From UMGS1322 sp900550765 (GTDB taxonomy: Bacteria > Bacillota > Clostridia > Christensenellales > QALW01), in NCBI GenBank assembly GCA_958448705.1, contig CAUDEY010000019.1:1-40405 (forward strand): 40,405 bases of DNA. The letters run 5' to 3'. Numbering within the stretch: position 1 is the stretch's first letter; each line of letters opens with the position of its first letter. The notes beneath the pieces were generated by a model. That model was not told where the DNA came from. It ran no database searches and was given only the letters and a program-made list of their open reading frames with translations. Made by a program: the position numbers and the translations under genes. Positions 1 to 8,698 of the stretch are shown in pieces.

Positions 1-1461
1 AATCCGCTGCTTCTGTCCGCCGGAGAGCTTAACGCCGCGCTCGCCTACATAGGTGTCGTAGCCATGGGGAAGGCTCAGGATAAAATCATGTGCGCCAGCT
101 AATTTTGCGGCACGAATGATATCTTCCTCTGTTGCACCTGGCAGTCCGTATTCGATATTTTCCTTTACGGAGCCGGAAAACAGATAGACGTCTTGCTGTA
201 CGATGCCGATATTGCGGCGCAGCGAACGCATAGTAACGTCGGTGATATTTTGTCCGTCAATGGTAATGGTGCCGGCTGTCAATTCATAAAACCGAGGAAT
301 CAGGTTGCAGATGGTAGTCTTTCCTGAACCGGAAGGTCCTACGATAGCTACGTTTTCGCCGCTTTTGATCGTAAGATTAATATCCGTTAAAATATTTTCC
401 AAATGCTTGCCGTAGGCAAAGGAAACATTGGTAAAGGTGATTTCACCTTTTACACCGTCCAATTTTTTTGCATGGGGCGTATCTTTAATATCCGGTTCCG
501 TGTCCATGATTTCGGCAAAGCGTTCAATCCCGGTCATACCGCGCTGGAATTGCTCGGCAAATTCCACGATTTTGCGAATAGAGGCCAAAAGAGTGGAAAC
601 ATAGAGCAGATAGGCGATCAGTACTGATACATCGATTTTTCCGTTTATAAGGAAAAGCGCGCCGGCAACAATAATTACGATATACATAAAGCCCTCAAAG
701 AATCTTGTGGAGGATTGAAAGCCGGCCATGTAATGATAAACTTTTGTTTTTACTTTTAAAAAAGTTTTGTTGCCGCGTTCGAATTTCTCAATTTCTTTTT
801 CTTCGTTGGCAAAGGATTTAACTACGCGCATTCCCAACAGACTGTCTTCTACCTGGGAGTTTAATTCCCCTACGGTTTTTCTGGATTCCCGAAACCCTGC
901 CTTCATCCGTTTGTTGAAAAAAAGCAGAACGATCAGCATAAGGGGCAGAACCGCGAACAGAATCAAGGTCAGGGGAATACTGAAGGTACATAAAATAATA
1001 AAGGAGGCAGCAATCTTGATTCCTGCAATAAAGAATTCCTCCGGACAGTGATGGGCAAATTCGGTGATATCGAACATATCGCTGGTGATACGCGACATCA
1101 ATTGGCCGATTTTGGTATTATCATAAAAGTTAAAGGAGAGCTTTTCCAAATGAGAAAAGAAATCGGAGCGCATATCAGCTTCTAACCGGGCCCCCATAAT
1201 ATGCCCTACCGACGCCATGTAATAGTTTGCCAGGGTATCGATCAGCCGCAGGAAGAGATAAAACGCTCCTGCATAAAGAACAAAGGATACGGTCAAAAGC
1301 TCAGGAGTATCGGTAGCCCGCCCGGTGATCTCTTTTACGATCAGCGGAAACACCAGCTCACATATGGTGGTAGCACAGGCACAGAGCAAATCAAAAATTA
1401 AGATGCCAATATAGGGTTTATAATAGGGTAAAAAGCGTTTTAGCAGGGAATTCTTTTTCAT
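1..1461 (-). CDS. ABC exporter half-transporter (membrane plus ATPase domain), 3' end outside window
   Basis: This is a fused type-IV (exporter-fold) ABC half-transporter, which moves a substrate across the cytoplasmic membrane as a dimer. The visible part is 487 residues. It opens MKKNSLLKRFLPYYKPYIG and is followed by a six-helix membrane domain (about residues 15-310). The nucleotide-binding domain has Walker A GPSGSGKTT at about 375-383, a Q-loop VQQD near 421 and the signature LSGGQKQR exactly at the window edge. Walker B and the H-loop lie outside. The ATG at 1459-1461 follows a GGTGACACC leader with only a weak Shine-Dalgarno. Substrate is not predictable; lipid, drug and peptide exporters share this layout. 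A partner half-transporter could sit further left. Confidence 0.95.
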   Translation of the reverse strand, partial: MKKNSLLKRFLPYYKPYIGILIFDLLCACATTICELVFPLIVKEITGRATDTPELLTVSFVLYAGAFYLFLRLIDTLANYYMASVGHIMGARLEADMRSDFFSHLEKLSFNFYDNTKIGQLMSRITSDMFDITEFAHHCPEEFFIAGIKIAASFIILCTFSIPLTLILFAVLPLMLIVLLFFNKRMKAGFRESRKTVGELNSQVEDSLLGMRVVKSFANEEKEIEKFERGNKTFLKVKTKVYHYMAGFQSSTRFFEGFMYIVIIVAGALFLINGKIDVSVLIAYLLYVSTLLASIRKIVEFAEQFQRGMTGIERFAEIMDTEPDIKDTPHAKKLDGVKGEITFTNVSFAYGKHLENILTDINLTIKSGENVAIVGPSGSGKTTICNLIPRFYELTAGTITIDGQNITDVTMRSLRRNIGIVQQDVYLFSGSVKENIEYGLPGATEEDIIRAAKLAGAHDFILSLPHGYDTYVGERGVKLSGGQKQRI

Positions 1462-1491
1462 GGTGTCACCTTTTTAGGGAGTAAAATCAAG

Positions 1492-1526
1492 AAGCCGATT
1501 CTGTAATTTTGTATAGAAAACGGCTT
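1492..1526 (-). promoter_or_regulatory. Stem-loop in the 5' leader of the ABC transporter mRNA
   Basis: Complementary arms AAGCCG (1492-1497) and CGGCTT (1521-1526), with a second internal pairing TTCT/AGAA (1499-1502 and 1515-1518), lie between the predicted promoter and the start codon. On the minus strand the stem is followed by TTGATTTTA, which is only a weak T-tract, so it may be an attenuator-like or stabilising structure. Seen in sequence; role inferred. Confidence 0.4.
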
Positions 1527-1536
1527 TTATGTTTTT

Positions 1537-1565
1537 ATTATAATATGTTTTTATAAGAAAGTAAA
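1537..1565 (-). promoter_or_regulatory. Predicted promoter for the ABC transporter
   Basis: On the minus strand TTTACT (1565-1560) and TATAAT (1542-1537) are separated by 17 bp, about 75 nt upstream of the ABC transporter start codon. Confidence 0.6.
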
Positions 1566-1584
1566 GGAAATCTGACCCAAAGCG

Positions 1585-1878
1585 CTAAAAGGACATCCCT
1601 ATATCCAGCGCCCAAAGCGTATAATAGATGCAGCCGAAAAGGGCAGCTTGAAACAATATTGCGGTAAGACCGGCATTTAGGAAAAGAAAAACAGGTTTGG
1701 CTGATGCGGTTTTGTCAATTAGCGTTTTTGTGCAGGCAATCAGCAGCAGCACAAAAAACAGCCAAATCAAGGTAAACGGAGGAAGGACAAGCGCAGGGGA
1801 ATCCAAAGCGTAAGCCGCTATCACGGCTGCTGCCAGCAAGCCGCCCAGCGCACAGAGAAGGGGAAGATTATGCTTCAT
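1585..1878 (-). CDS. Small integral membrane protein, unknown function
   Basis: This 97-residue protein begins MKHNLPLLCALGGLLAAAV. It is almost entirely hydrophobic, with three probable membrane helices (about residues 5-27, 33-50 and 64-90) and a Lys-rich loop between the second and third. A GGAGACTGAC Shine-Dalgarno precedes the ATG. It sits between the ABC transporter promoter and the beta-galactosidase terminator, on the same strand as both. I recognise no family. Length, ribosome binding site and consistent hydrophobic pattern argue that it is real rather than a chance ORF. Confidence 0.7.
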   Translation of the reverse strand: MKHNLPLLCALGGLLAAAVIAAYALDSPALVLPPFTLIWLFFVLLLIACTKTLIDKTASAKPVFLFLNAGLTAILFQAALFGCIYYTLWALDIGMSF

Positions 1879-1960
1879 GTCAGTCTCCTTTCCGGTACCT
1901 TGCGGAAAAAATTAATTTTATTTTAACACATTTTTATACTGCAAGCAAGAAGGAATTTTA

Positions 1961-1994
1961 GAAAAAAGGAGAAAACGGGTTTTGTTCTCTCCTT
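1961..1994 (-). terminator. Rho-independent terminator of lacZ
   Basis: On the minus strand the hairpin has AAGGAGA/TCTCCTT outer arms (1994-1988 and 1972-1966) plus an internal AAAAC/GTTTT pairing, followed by TTTTTTC. It lies about 55 nt after the lacZ stop codon. Confidence 0.65.
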
Positions 1995-2049
1995 AGCGTG
2001 TTAGACTCTTTACTCGACCTTTGAGGCTGGGGGCTTTGATAGGATCGGC

Positions 2050-5000
2050 TTAGAGTATTTCCTCCCGGCGGCCTTCTACGCTGCGGCATTCGATTTCCTC
2101 GCGCTCCTCTTCTATTCGGGGGCGAATATAAACTTCCGTCAGCTTTTTTGTTTTTGGGCCCAAATCCATATCTTTGTAGGTTGCTTTCTTTCCTGTTTCA
2201 CCGTTCAGGGCGAATACAAACTGAAAGTCATGCGGTTCAAAGTCGTATTCTTTTTCAGGGTTCGGCCCGCAGGAAAAACTTCCCAGGGCACGCATACGGT
2301 AATCAATGTAGAGGTAGTTTCGCTCCGGGTCTTCTTTTAATTCACTGGGATGGCGTGCCGCCCGAAGAGCGTCCAGCTTCCATGGATGATAGGAGAAGGA
2401 AAACGTATCATTTCCGTAAACGGTAAAGGCGTGCACAGCAGCGGCGGCCTGCAAAAAGCGTATATCGGTACGCGTGCCGGTTTCCTGAGGAACGTCATAG
2501 GCAAAATTCAGTTGCTGCAGCGGTTTTTCATAAAGTCCTACCGGCGCTGCAGCTATGGAATCGGTGTAATTTTGCTCTGGGCCGCGGCCGAACCAACGCA
2601 CAGTGTCAAAGTTTTTGTTTAGAGCAAAACATACGCCAAAACGCGGCAGGCGGGGAGTCAGGGTTTCATCTTTGCCGATGGAACCGTATTCCCACATCAT
2701 GGGCATCTGTCCGTAGGGTTTTACCGTAAGGCATACCCGCAGCAGGCCGTTGTGTGAAACGGTATAGTGAGCGTCCACGGTGAATCCGGTAAAGCAGTGA
2801 TCGGCGGTAAGAATGCCGTTTGTTTTTACGGTTACCTGTGTTTCCTCCTGTACCACCGAAGTCTTTTGGGTAAAGAATCGCATTTTATGCAGCCGCTGCT
2901 GTTCCCAGCTTTTGATCCAGCGAGGATACAGACCCACGATGCCGTCGTTATCGGTTTCCGCACGATAGGTGACAAATTGCATGGGACGGTCAAAGTAAGT
3001 GATACCGTCTTTTTGATAGAATACGGGTACACCGTTTTTCCAGCGGATTACAAACTGTTCGCCGGTTACGCTTACTGCATCCTGCTCCCACGTGCAGACG
3101 GCGGTTTGCTTTACAGACGGCAGAGGCGTCTTTTGTCTGTTGGCCGGCAGGGGAATTTGTTTTAATGCTACGGTATTCTGATTTTCTATAATGCGCAGGG
3201 TCAAAGCGCAGTCATGCCCTGAATAGGTAAGGGGAAGTTCGATCGTCTTTTGGCTGCGGGGAGCGATCGCAGGCATAGGGATAGTGATTTTTTGGTGAAG
3301 CTGTGCATCGCAAAGTACTTCTGCTTCCAGCAGCATTTCAGAGGTATCGGTAAAATCACGGGTATTATACAGCGTAAGACGGCCCTTTTCGTAGGAAAAA
3401 CAGATGGGTGCGTATACATATTTTAATTCGGTAAATGTGGGCTTGGGCGTGCCGTTGGAGGTTAAAAAACCGTCAATTGTAAAGTTGGACCAATGGTTAT
3501 CGTCATGGAAATCACCGCCGTAGAGATAATCAACCGTGCCGTCCTCGTTCTCACGGCGCATACCATGGCTGCGGAATTCCCACACATAGCCGCCGGAAAA
3601 TTCGGGATTTTTGAGAACAAAATCCCACATGTGCTCTAAATTTCCCGGACCGTTGCCCATGGCATGAGCGTATTCTATCAATAAAATGGGCTGCTGTTTT
3701 CCTTTGCTGGCAGCAAGTGTTTTTTCCATACGGAAAAGATTCGGATAGCCGCAGCCGATAAATGCTTGATCTGCACTGTTTAGGGCGTGGTACTGTACCG
3801 GCTTTGGATCGCGGCGGGAACGCAGATATTCAGCACAGGCCTCGGCATTTTGTCCTGCGCCGATTTCATTGCCCACTGACCAGATCACGATGCAGGTTTC
3901 GTTTTTATCTCTTTCGGCCATGCGGATCGTGCGATCCATAAAAGCCTGCAGCCATTCAGGACTTTTGTTTAAAAACCCTTGATCTCCGGTAATACCGCAG
4001 CCGTGGCTTTCTAAATCCCCTTCATCCATTACGTAAAAGCCCAGCTCCGAGGCGTATTCATAAAAGGCGGGATTGTTGGGGTAGTGCGAGCAGCGGATGG
4101 CGTTGATATTAGAGGCTTTCAGCAGTTTCAGGTCAGCAAGAATCTGTTCTTTGGTTATAGCACGCCCATTTTGGCAGTCGTTTTCGTGCCGATTGATCCC
4201 CTTTAGTAAGACCGGCGTGTCATTGATGCAGAAGGCCTGGTTTTTGATTTCGCTTTTGCAGAAGCCTACGCGTTTGCTGTGGATTTCCGTTACTTGACCG
4301 CGGCAGAGAATTTCAAGGGTAAAATTATATAAGAAAGGCTGTTCGGCATTCCAAAGGACGGGGGCATCAGGCGTAAAGGAGCAAACAGCTGTTTTATTTT
4401 CAAAGGGGACCGTGATGCTTTGTCCGTTTAATGTAAAACGGGCGCTGGTGTCCTCATGTTGTGCAAAAAGGACAGCCGTACAGGCGAGCGTTCGTGTATC
4501 GGTGATTATTTCATAGTCCCAGAGGGCGCTTTGAGGGGTAAACAGCAGATATACGTCGCGGAAGATACCGCTGGCAAGCAGCATATCTTGATTTTCTAAA
4601 TAAGAGGCGTCAGAATAGGTGTATACTTTTACGGCTAAAGTATTTTCTCCCTTTTTTAGGAAGGGAGTAATATCAAATTCGGCCGGAAGCCGGCTGCCTT
4701 TGGAAAAACCGGCGAAGTTTCCGTTAATAAATACATAAAATGCGTTATCTACTCCTTCAAAGTGCAGCAGTGTGCGTGCGCTTATTTCCTTTAAAAGAAA
4801 GCGGCGTCGGTAACAGCCCACCGGATTCAGACGGCAGATGTAAGGCGGCTGAAAGGGAAACGGATATTCTACATTCGGATAGGCAGGTTCACCGTAGCCG
4901 CGGAACTGCCACATAGAAGGAACATCCAAAATATCCCAGGAGGAATCGTCAAAATCCGGCAGTTCAAAGCCCTGGGGTGCATCCTGACTGAAAAGTGCAA

Positions 5001-5202
5001 AGCGGTAGTCCCCGTTAAGGGAAAATATCCGATCGGATTCTTCTTTGTTTTGATAATAGATTCCACTTTTTTGCGCAGGGATCACGGTAGCGCGCGGGGG
5101 CAGACGATGGATATGAAGAAGGGAAGGATCGCAGAGCTCCCGGGGGGCGCAAAGCGGCAGGGAAAGATCAGAAGGGAATGGTTGATTTTTTTGTAAACGC
5201 AT
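2050..5202 (-). CDS. lacZ: Beta-galactosidase, LacZ-type (glycoside hydrolase family 2)
   Basis: This enzyme hydrolyses terminal beta-D-galactosides, probably in the cytoplasm because no signal peptide is visible. At about 1050 residues it has the full five-domain LacZ layout: sugar-binding jelly roll, immunoglobulin-like domain, TIM barrel, second Ig-like domain and the beta-galactosidase small-chain domain (about 720-1000). In the barrel, SVGNE gives the acid/base Glu (about residue 446) and LLIEYAHAMGNG gives the nucleophile Glu (about 510). I chose the ATG at 5202 because AGGAAG stands 6 nt upstream; the ATG at 5217 (1055 aa) has no ribosome site. The last 45 or so residues form an unusual Glu/Arg-rich tail. 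It is divergent from an AraC-family gene that probably controls it. Confidence 0.95.
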   Translation of the reverse strand: MRLQKNQPFPSDLSLPLCAPRELCDPSLLHIHRLPPRATVIPAQKSGIYYQNKEESDRIFSLNGDYRFALFSQDAPQGFELPDFDDSSWDILDVPSMWQFRGYGEPAYPNVEYPFPFQPPYICRLNPVGCYRRRFLLKEISARTLLHFEGVDNAFYVFINGNFAGFSKGSRLPAEFDITPFLKKGENTLAVKVYTYSDASYLENQDMLLASGIFRDVYLLFTPQSALWDYEIITDTRTLACTAVLFAQHEDTSARFTLNGQSITVPFENKTAVCSFTPDAPVLWNAEQPFLYNFTLEILCRGQVTEIHSKRVGFCKSEIKNQAFCINDTPVLLKGINRHENDCQNGRAITKEQILADLKLLKASNINAIRCSHYPNNPAFYEYASELGFYVMDEGDLESHGCGITGDQGFLNKSPEWLQAFMDRTIRMAERDKNETCIVIWSVGNEIGAGQNAEACAEYLRSRRDPKPVQYHALNSADQAFIGCGYPNLFRMEKTLAASKGKQQPILLIEYAHAMGNGPGNLEHMWDFVLKNPEFSGGYVWEFRSHGMRRENEDGTVDYLYGGDFHDDNHWSNFTIDGFLTSNGTPKPTFTELKYVYAPICFSYEKGRLTLYNTRDFTDTSEMLLEAEVLCDAQLHQKITIPMPAIAPRSQKTIELPLTYSGHDCALTLRIIENQNTVALKQIPLPANRQKTPLPSVKQTAVCTWEQDAVSVTGEQFVIRWKNGVPVFYQKDGITYFDRPMQFVTYRAETDNDGIVGLYPRWIKSWEQQRLHKMRFFTQKTSVVQEETQVTVKTNGILTADHCFTGFTVDAHYTVSHNGLLRVCLTVKPYGQMPMMWEYGSIGKDETLTPRLPRFGVCFALNKNFDTVRWFGRGPEQNYTDSIAAAPVGLYEKPLQQLNFAYDVPQETGTRTDIRFLQAAAAVHAFTVYGNDTFSFSYHPWKLDALRAARHPSELKEDPERNYLYIDYRMRALGSFSCGPNPEKEYDFEPHDFQFVFALNGETGKKATYKDMDLGPKTKKLTEVYIRPRIEEEREEIECRSVEGRREEIL

Positions 5203-5264
5203 GGCTTGCTTCCTCATTTTATCAATTTTTTCTTTACTGTATCACAGAAAGGGCAAAAAACATA

Positions 5265-5294
5265 TTGCTTTTGCGCATCAAAATATGGTAAAAT
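5265..5294 (+). promoter_or_regulatory. Predicted promoter for the AraC-family gene
   Basis: TTGCTT (5265-5270) and TAAAAT (5289-5294) are separated by 18 bp in the lacZ/araC divergent region, about 35 nt before the chosen TTG start. Confidence 0.4.
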
Positions 5295-5328
5295 CATACT
5301 ACATAAGCTGCGGCGGGAGCGGATTATA

Positions 5329-6117
5329 TTGAAGATTTTACATTACGGACGTGAGGAATGTGATAAAAACAAAAGACGCACACGGCTGATTTCGGATGTA
5401 GATATGATACATTTTATTGAAAGCGGATGCGGAACATTCAATCATCGGAAACTGTTTGCAGGGCAGGGGTTTATCTGCCGCCGAGACCGCTTGTGTGATT
5501 ATATGCCTGATAAAGACGATCCGTGGACCTATAGCTGGATTAATCCTTTCGGCAGTGATGTGCAGCAGCTGCTTGAGACTTTGCCTATTGACAGAGATGG
5601 TGTCTTTTTCTGGGATATCGTGCACGATCTTTCTTCCTTGCAGGAAGTTTGCGGAAGCTCCTTTTATCGGCGCAGTGCTGCAGAGGAGTATCGGTGTCTT
5701 GCCCTGCTTTACCGTCTTGCGGCGGGGATGCTTGCAAAAAAGGGAGAAGCGAGTTTGTCCAGATGCGATTACGTGGAGCAGGCCAAGCTCTTTTTACAAA
5801 CACATTATGCCCGGGGCGTGACGATTAAAGAGACTGCTGCCACGCTGCATCTTTCCCGGGCCTATTTGCGGAATCTGTTTTATGCGCAGGAGAAACTCTC
5901 GCCGCAGGCATATTTGATGAAGCTGCGTATGGAACGTGCAGAATTCTTACTTAGCGGCAGTTACAGCATTACCGAGATTTCCTGCGCTGTGGGGTATGAT
6001 GATGTATTGCAGTTTTCAAGAATTTTTGCAAAATATCACGGCGTGTCGCCTACGCAGTATCGAAAAGAGCTTTTTGAGAAAGAAAAGCGAATTATCGTTG
6101 CTAAGGAAAAAATTTAA
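5329..6117 (+). CDS. AraC-family transcriptional regulator
   Basis: A DNA-binding regulator of about 263 residues. The N-terminal half resembles a small cupin-type sugar-sensing domain, containing the typical phrase DPWTYSWINPFG (about residue 60). The C-terminal 100 residues form the AraC/XylS double helix-turn-helix: KETAATLHLSRAYLRNLF in the first HTH and ITEISCAVGYDDVLQFSRIF then GVSPTQYRKE in the second. I chose the TTG at 5329 because GGGAG lies 9 nt upstream and homologous sequence begins there; the reading frame is open back to 5206 but that part overlaps lacZ and looks non-coding. Its divergent placement to lacZ suggests that it activates lacZ, and perhaps the downstream oxidoreductase, in response to a sugar. 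Confidence 0.9.
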   Translation: MKILHYGREECDKNKRRTRLISDVDMIHFIESGCGTFNHRKLFAGQGFICRRDRLCDYMPDKDDPWTYSWINPFGSDVQQLLETLPIDRDGVFFWDIVHDLSSLQEVCGSSFYRRSAAEEYRCLALLYRLAAGMLAKKGEASLSRCDYVEQAKLFLQTHYARGVTIKETAATLHLSRAYLRNLFYAQEKLSPQAYLMKLRMERAEFLLSGSYSITEISCAVGYDDVLQFSRIFAKYHGVSPTQYRKELFEKEKRIIVAKEKI

Positions 6118-6168
6118 TTATTTATATATGTGCATTTGTGCATAAAATTGATGGAAAGTGGGAGAATT

Positions 6169-7428
6169 ATGAAAGAAATACAGACGGATGTTCTTGTTTT
6201 AGGGGGCGGAACGGCCGGATGCTTTGCGGCGGTTGCTGCGGCTAAAAATGGTGCCGAAACGTTAATAATTGAAAAGAACGGAATTCTTGGCGGTACGATG
6301 ACAGCGGGAAGAGTGAATTTTCCGGGCCTGTTTTTTGCCTGGGGAAAGCAGATTATTTCCGGTCCGTGCTGGGAAGCGGTTCTTCGGTGTGAGCGCCGCG
6401 GCGGCGCCAAAATACCGCCGATAGTGTATTGTCCGCGCAACCATTGGGAGGAGCAGATCCTGCTGGATATTTTTACGTATGCGTGCGTGCTGGATGACCT
6501 GTGTGCAGAAAGCGGCGTAAAGATGCTGCTGCATGCCATGGCCGCGCAGGTGGAGGAAAAGAACGATTGTATCGAGGTGACCGTAGCTGCAAAAGAAGGT
6601 CTGCTTAAAGTAAAGGCACAGGTGTTGATTGATGCTACCGGTGATGCCGATGGTGTGCGTTTGGCGGGATATGCATGCATTAAAAGTCCGGTCCTGCAGC
6701 CGGCCACACTGATTAACGATATTGCCGGTTATGATATCCGCGCGGTGGACCCGGAGGCTTTTGAAGAATATGTGCAGAAAGCAGTGGAACAAGGATGGCT
6801 TTTTGCGGAAGATACGCAGGGCGGCAGCTTTTATCATCAGCTTAGCAGCGGACGGATCTCTATGCATGTATCCTGTAAAAACGCGGAAACCAGTGAGGGC
6901 AAAACAGAACTGGAGATTTCCGCTCGGCGTACGCTGGCCAGAATTATCGGCTGCTTGAAAAAATTCCATGGACTTGAGGGGATTTTTGTATCCTCCTGCG
7001 CCGTAGAATGCGGGGTGCGGGAGACTTGCCGGATCATAGGCGAGGATACGGTTACCGCGGAGGATTATCTGGCCGGTAAGATATACGAGGATGCACTGTG
7101 TTATTGTTTTTATCCGATCGATCTGCATCAGCCCACGGGAATCAAACAGATTTTTTTACAGGAAGGACGGGTGCCTACGCTGCCTTACCGGGCAATGATC
7201 CCCCAAAATGCTCAGCATATTTTAGCTGCGGGACGCTGTATTTCTTCGGATACCGACGCTAACAGCGCTATTCGGGTGCAGGCGACTTGTATGGCTTCCG
7301 GTCAGGCGGCAGGCGCGGCGGCGGCAATTGCGGCAAAACAGAAGCTGCCGGTGAAAGAGATTTCTGTGGAAAAGATCCGGCAGGCGCTGAAAGGCATAGG
7401 AGCGATTGTGCCGTACAAAGATTTTTAA
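6169..7428 (+). CDS. FAD-dependent oxidoreductase
   Basis: A flavoprotein of 419 residues of the FAD_oxidored family (related to succinate dehydrogenase and thiazole-type flavoproteins). A Rossmann dinucleotide motif VLGGGTAGCFAA (about residues 10-21) is followed by the ribose-binding acid in IIEKNGILGG. The second FAD-contacting block is near the C-terminus: ILAAGRCISSDTDANSA then GQAAGAAAA. I chose the ATG at 6169 (GGGAG just upstream) since homology starts at MKEIQTDVLVLGG. Relatives of this family often sit in carbohydrate-use loci, and this copy follows the AraC gene by about 50 nt, so they may be co-transcribed. Its substrate is unknown; hydroxyl oxidation of a sugar derivative is only a guess from context. 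Confidence 0.88.
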   Translation: MKEIQTDVLVLGGGTAGCFAAVAAAKNGAETLIIEKNGILGGTMTAGRVNFPGLFFAWGKQIISGPCWEAVLRCERRGGAKIPPIVYCPRNHWEEQILLDIFTYACVLDDLCAESGVKMLLHAMAAQVEEKNDCIEVTVAAKEGLLKVKAQVLIDATGDADGVRLAGYACIKSPVLQPATLINDIAGYDIRAVDPEAFEEYVQKAVEQGWLFAEDTQGGSFYHQLSSGRISMHVSCKNAETSEGKTELEISARRTLARIIGCLKKFHGLEGIFVSSCAVECGVRETCRIIGEDTVTAEDYLAGKIYEDALCYCFYPIDLHQPTGIKQIFLQEGRVPTLPYRAMIPQNAQHILAAGRCISSDTDANSAIRVQATCMASGQAAGAAAAIAAKQKLPVKEISVEKIRQALKGIGAIVPYKDF

Positions 7429-7448
7429 AACACAGGAGATACGAAGAG

Positions 7449-8606
7449 ATGACGCAAAGGTTATTTGATCAGGATAGCTTTCTGCAGGAATTTGAGGCAG
7501 AGGTGCTTGACTGCTTTTTTGTAAAAGAGGGCCATTTTGCAGCGGTATTGGATCAGACGGCGTTCTTTCCTGAGGGCGGCGGCCAGAAAGGCGATACCGG
7601 TTTTTTAGAAGGAAAACGCGTATGGGATACCAGGGAAGAAAACGGTGTTATTTATCATTATATGCAGGCGCCGCTTGTGAAAAACAGTACTGTGCACGGA
7701 AGGATCGATTGGGAAAAGCGTTTTTCGCGCATGCAGAATCATACGGGAGAGCATATCGTTTCCGGCTTGGTACACCGCTTGTACGGCGGCCGTAATGTGG
7801 GGTTTCATTTAAATGATGAAGAGGTTACGATGGATTATGATATCTTTCTGGATGCACAGGTTTTGCAGAAAATAGAGCTGATGGCCAATCAGGCCGTTGT
7901 GCGTGATATTGCTGTAAAAGCGTGGTATCCTGAAAAGCCGGAGGAAATCCCTTACAGAAGTAAACTTGCGCTGAAAGAGAAGATCCGGCTGGTAGAGATC
8001 AAGGGGGTAGACGTTTGCGCCTGCTGTGCACCGCACGTAGCACGTACCGGGCAGATAGGAATCCTCAAGCTGACAGATGCGCAGCATTACAAAGGCGGTA
8101 TCAGACTACATATGAAATGCGGCTTTCGCGCTTTGGCGGAATTTCAGGCCCGGCAGAGGTGTTTAGGGGAGATCTCGCAGATACTTTCTCTGCCTTGGAA
8201 CGAGGCAGCGCAGGGGGTTAGAAATGTGAAGCAGAAGGCAGAAGAAAGTGTGGCAAAATATCGGGAAACTGCATTGCTGCTGCTTCGGGAACGGCTGATC
8301 CGGCAGGAATATACGGAGGGAAATTTGTGTATTTTTATTGAAGAGGTTTCGCTGCTTAAGGAAGCTGCCAATGCTTTAAAGGAGAAATGCGCAGGACTCG
8401 CCGGCGTTTTTTGCGGCAGTGACCGGGAAGGTTACCGATATATGATTTTATCATCCCGCGCGTTTTTGCCCCAAGAGCGGTTGGCGCTTCAGGCGGCTCT
8501 GCAGGCGCGCGGCGGGGGCAACGGAAATATGCTGCAGGGACATGCGGCGGCCCCGCGGAAAGAAATAGAAGAGTATTTTCGCACCGGAATTAAGAGGAAT
8601 AAATAA
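7449..8606 (+). CDS. Alanyl-tRNA editing protein, AlaX long form
   Basis: A free-standing editing enzyme of 385 residues that deacylates mischarged Ser-tRNA(Ala) or Gly-tRNA(Ala). The N-terminal part matches the AlaRS beta-barrel, including FFPEGGGQKGDTG (about residues 39-52). The zinc-binding editing site follows: HTGEH (His98, His102) and CCAPH (Cys192, His196). The C-terminus is the DHHA1 domain, with the glycine-rich GGGNGNMLQGHA close to the end. The ATG at 7449 is preceded by AGGAGATACGAAGAG; an upstream in-frame extension to 7287 overlaps the oxidoreductase gene and is rejected. It follows the oxidoreductase by 20 nt, which suggests one transcript without a shared pathway. Confidence 0.93.
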   Translation: MTQRLFDQDSFLQEFEAEVLDCFFVKEGHFAAVLDQTAFFPEGGGQKGDTGFLEGKRVWDTREENGVIYHYMQAPLVKNSTVHGRIDWEKRFSRMQNHTGEHIVSGLVHRLYGGRNVGFHLNDEEVTMDYDIFLDAQVLQKIELMANQAVVRDIAVKAWYPEKPEEIPYRSKLALKEKIRLVEIKGVDVCACCAPHVARTGQIGILKLTDAQHYKGGIRLHMKCGFRALAEFQARQRCLGEISQILSLPWNEAAQGVRNVKQKAEESVAKYRETALLLLRERLIRQEYTEGNLCIFIEEVSLLKEAANALKEKCAGLAGVFCGSDREGYRYMILSSRAFLPQERLALQAALQARGGGNGNMLQGHAAAPRKEIEEYFRTGIKRNK

Positions 8607-8630
8607 ATATTTAATTTTAAGATTTTATTA

Positions 8631-8660
8631 TTGACATAATATGAACAAAACTGATATAAT
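8631..8660 (+). promoter_or_regulatory. Consensus promoter of paralogue 1
   Basis: Exact TTGACA (8631-8636) and exact TATAAT (8655-8660), 18 bp apart, with an AGGAGG ribosome site (8683-8688) before the ATG at 8699. Confidence 0.85.
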
Positions 8661-8698
8661 TATTATCAAGAAAAGAATTTTGAGGAGGCTGAATAAAA

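Noticed and set aside
6262..7128. Minus-strand ORF of 288 codons inside the oxidoreductase gene
   Set aside because: No ribosome site and no recognisable domain; the opposite strand encodes clear FAD motifs.
7287..7448. Upstream extension of the AlaX reading frame
   Set aside because: It lies within the FAD oxidoreductase gene in another frame, and AlaX homology starts at 7449 after a ribosome site.
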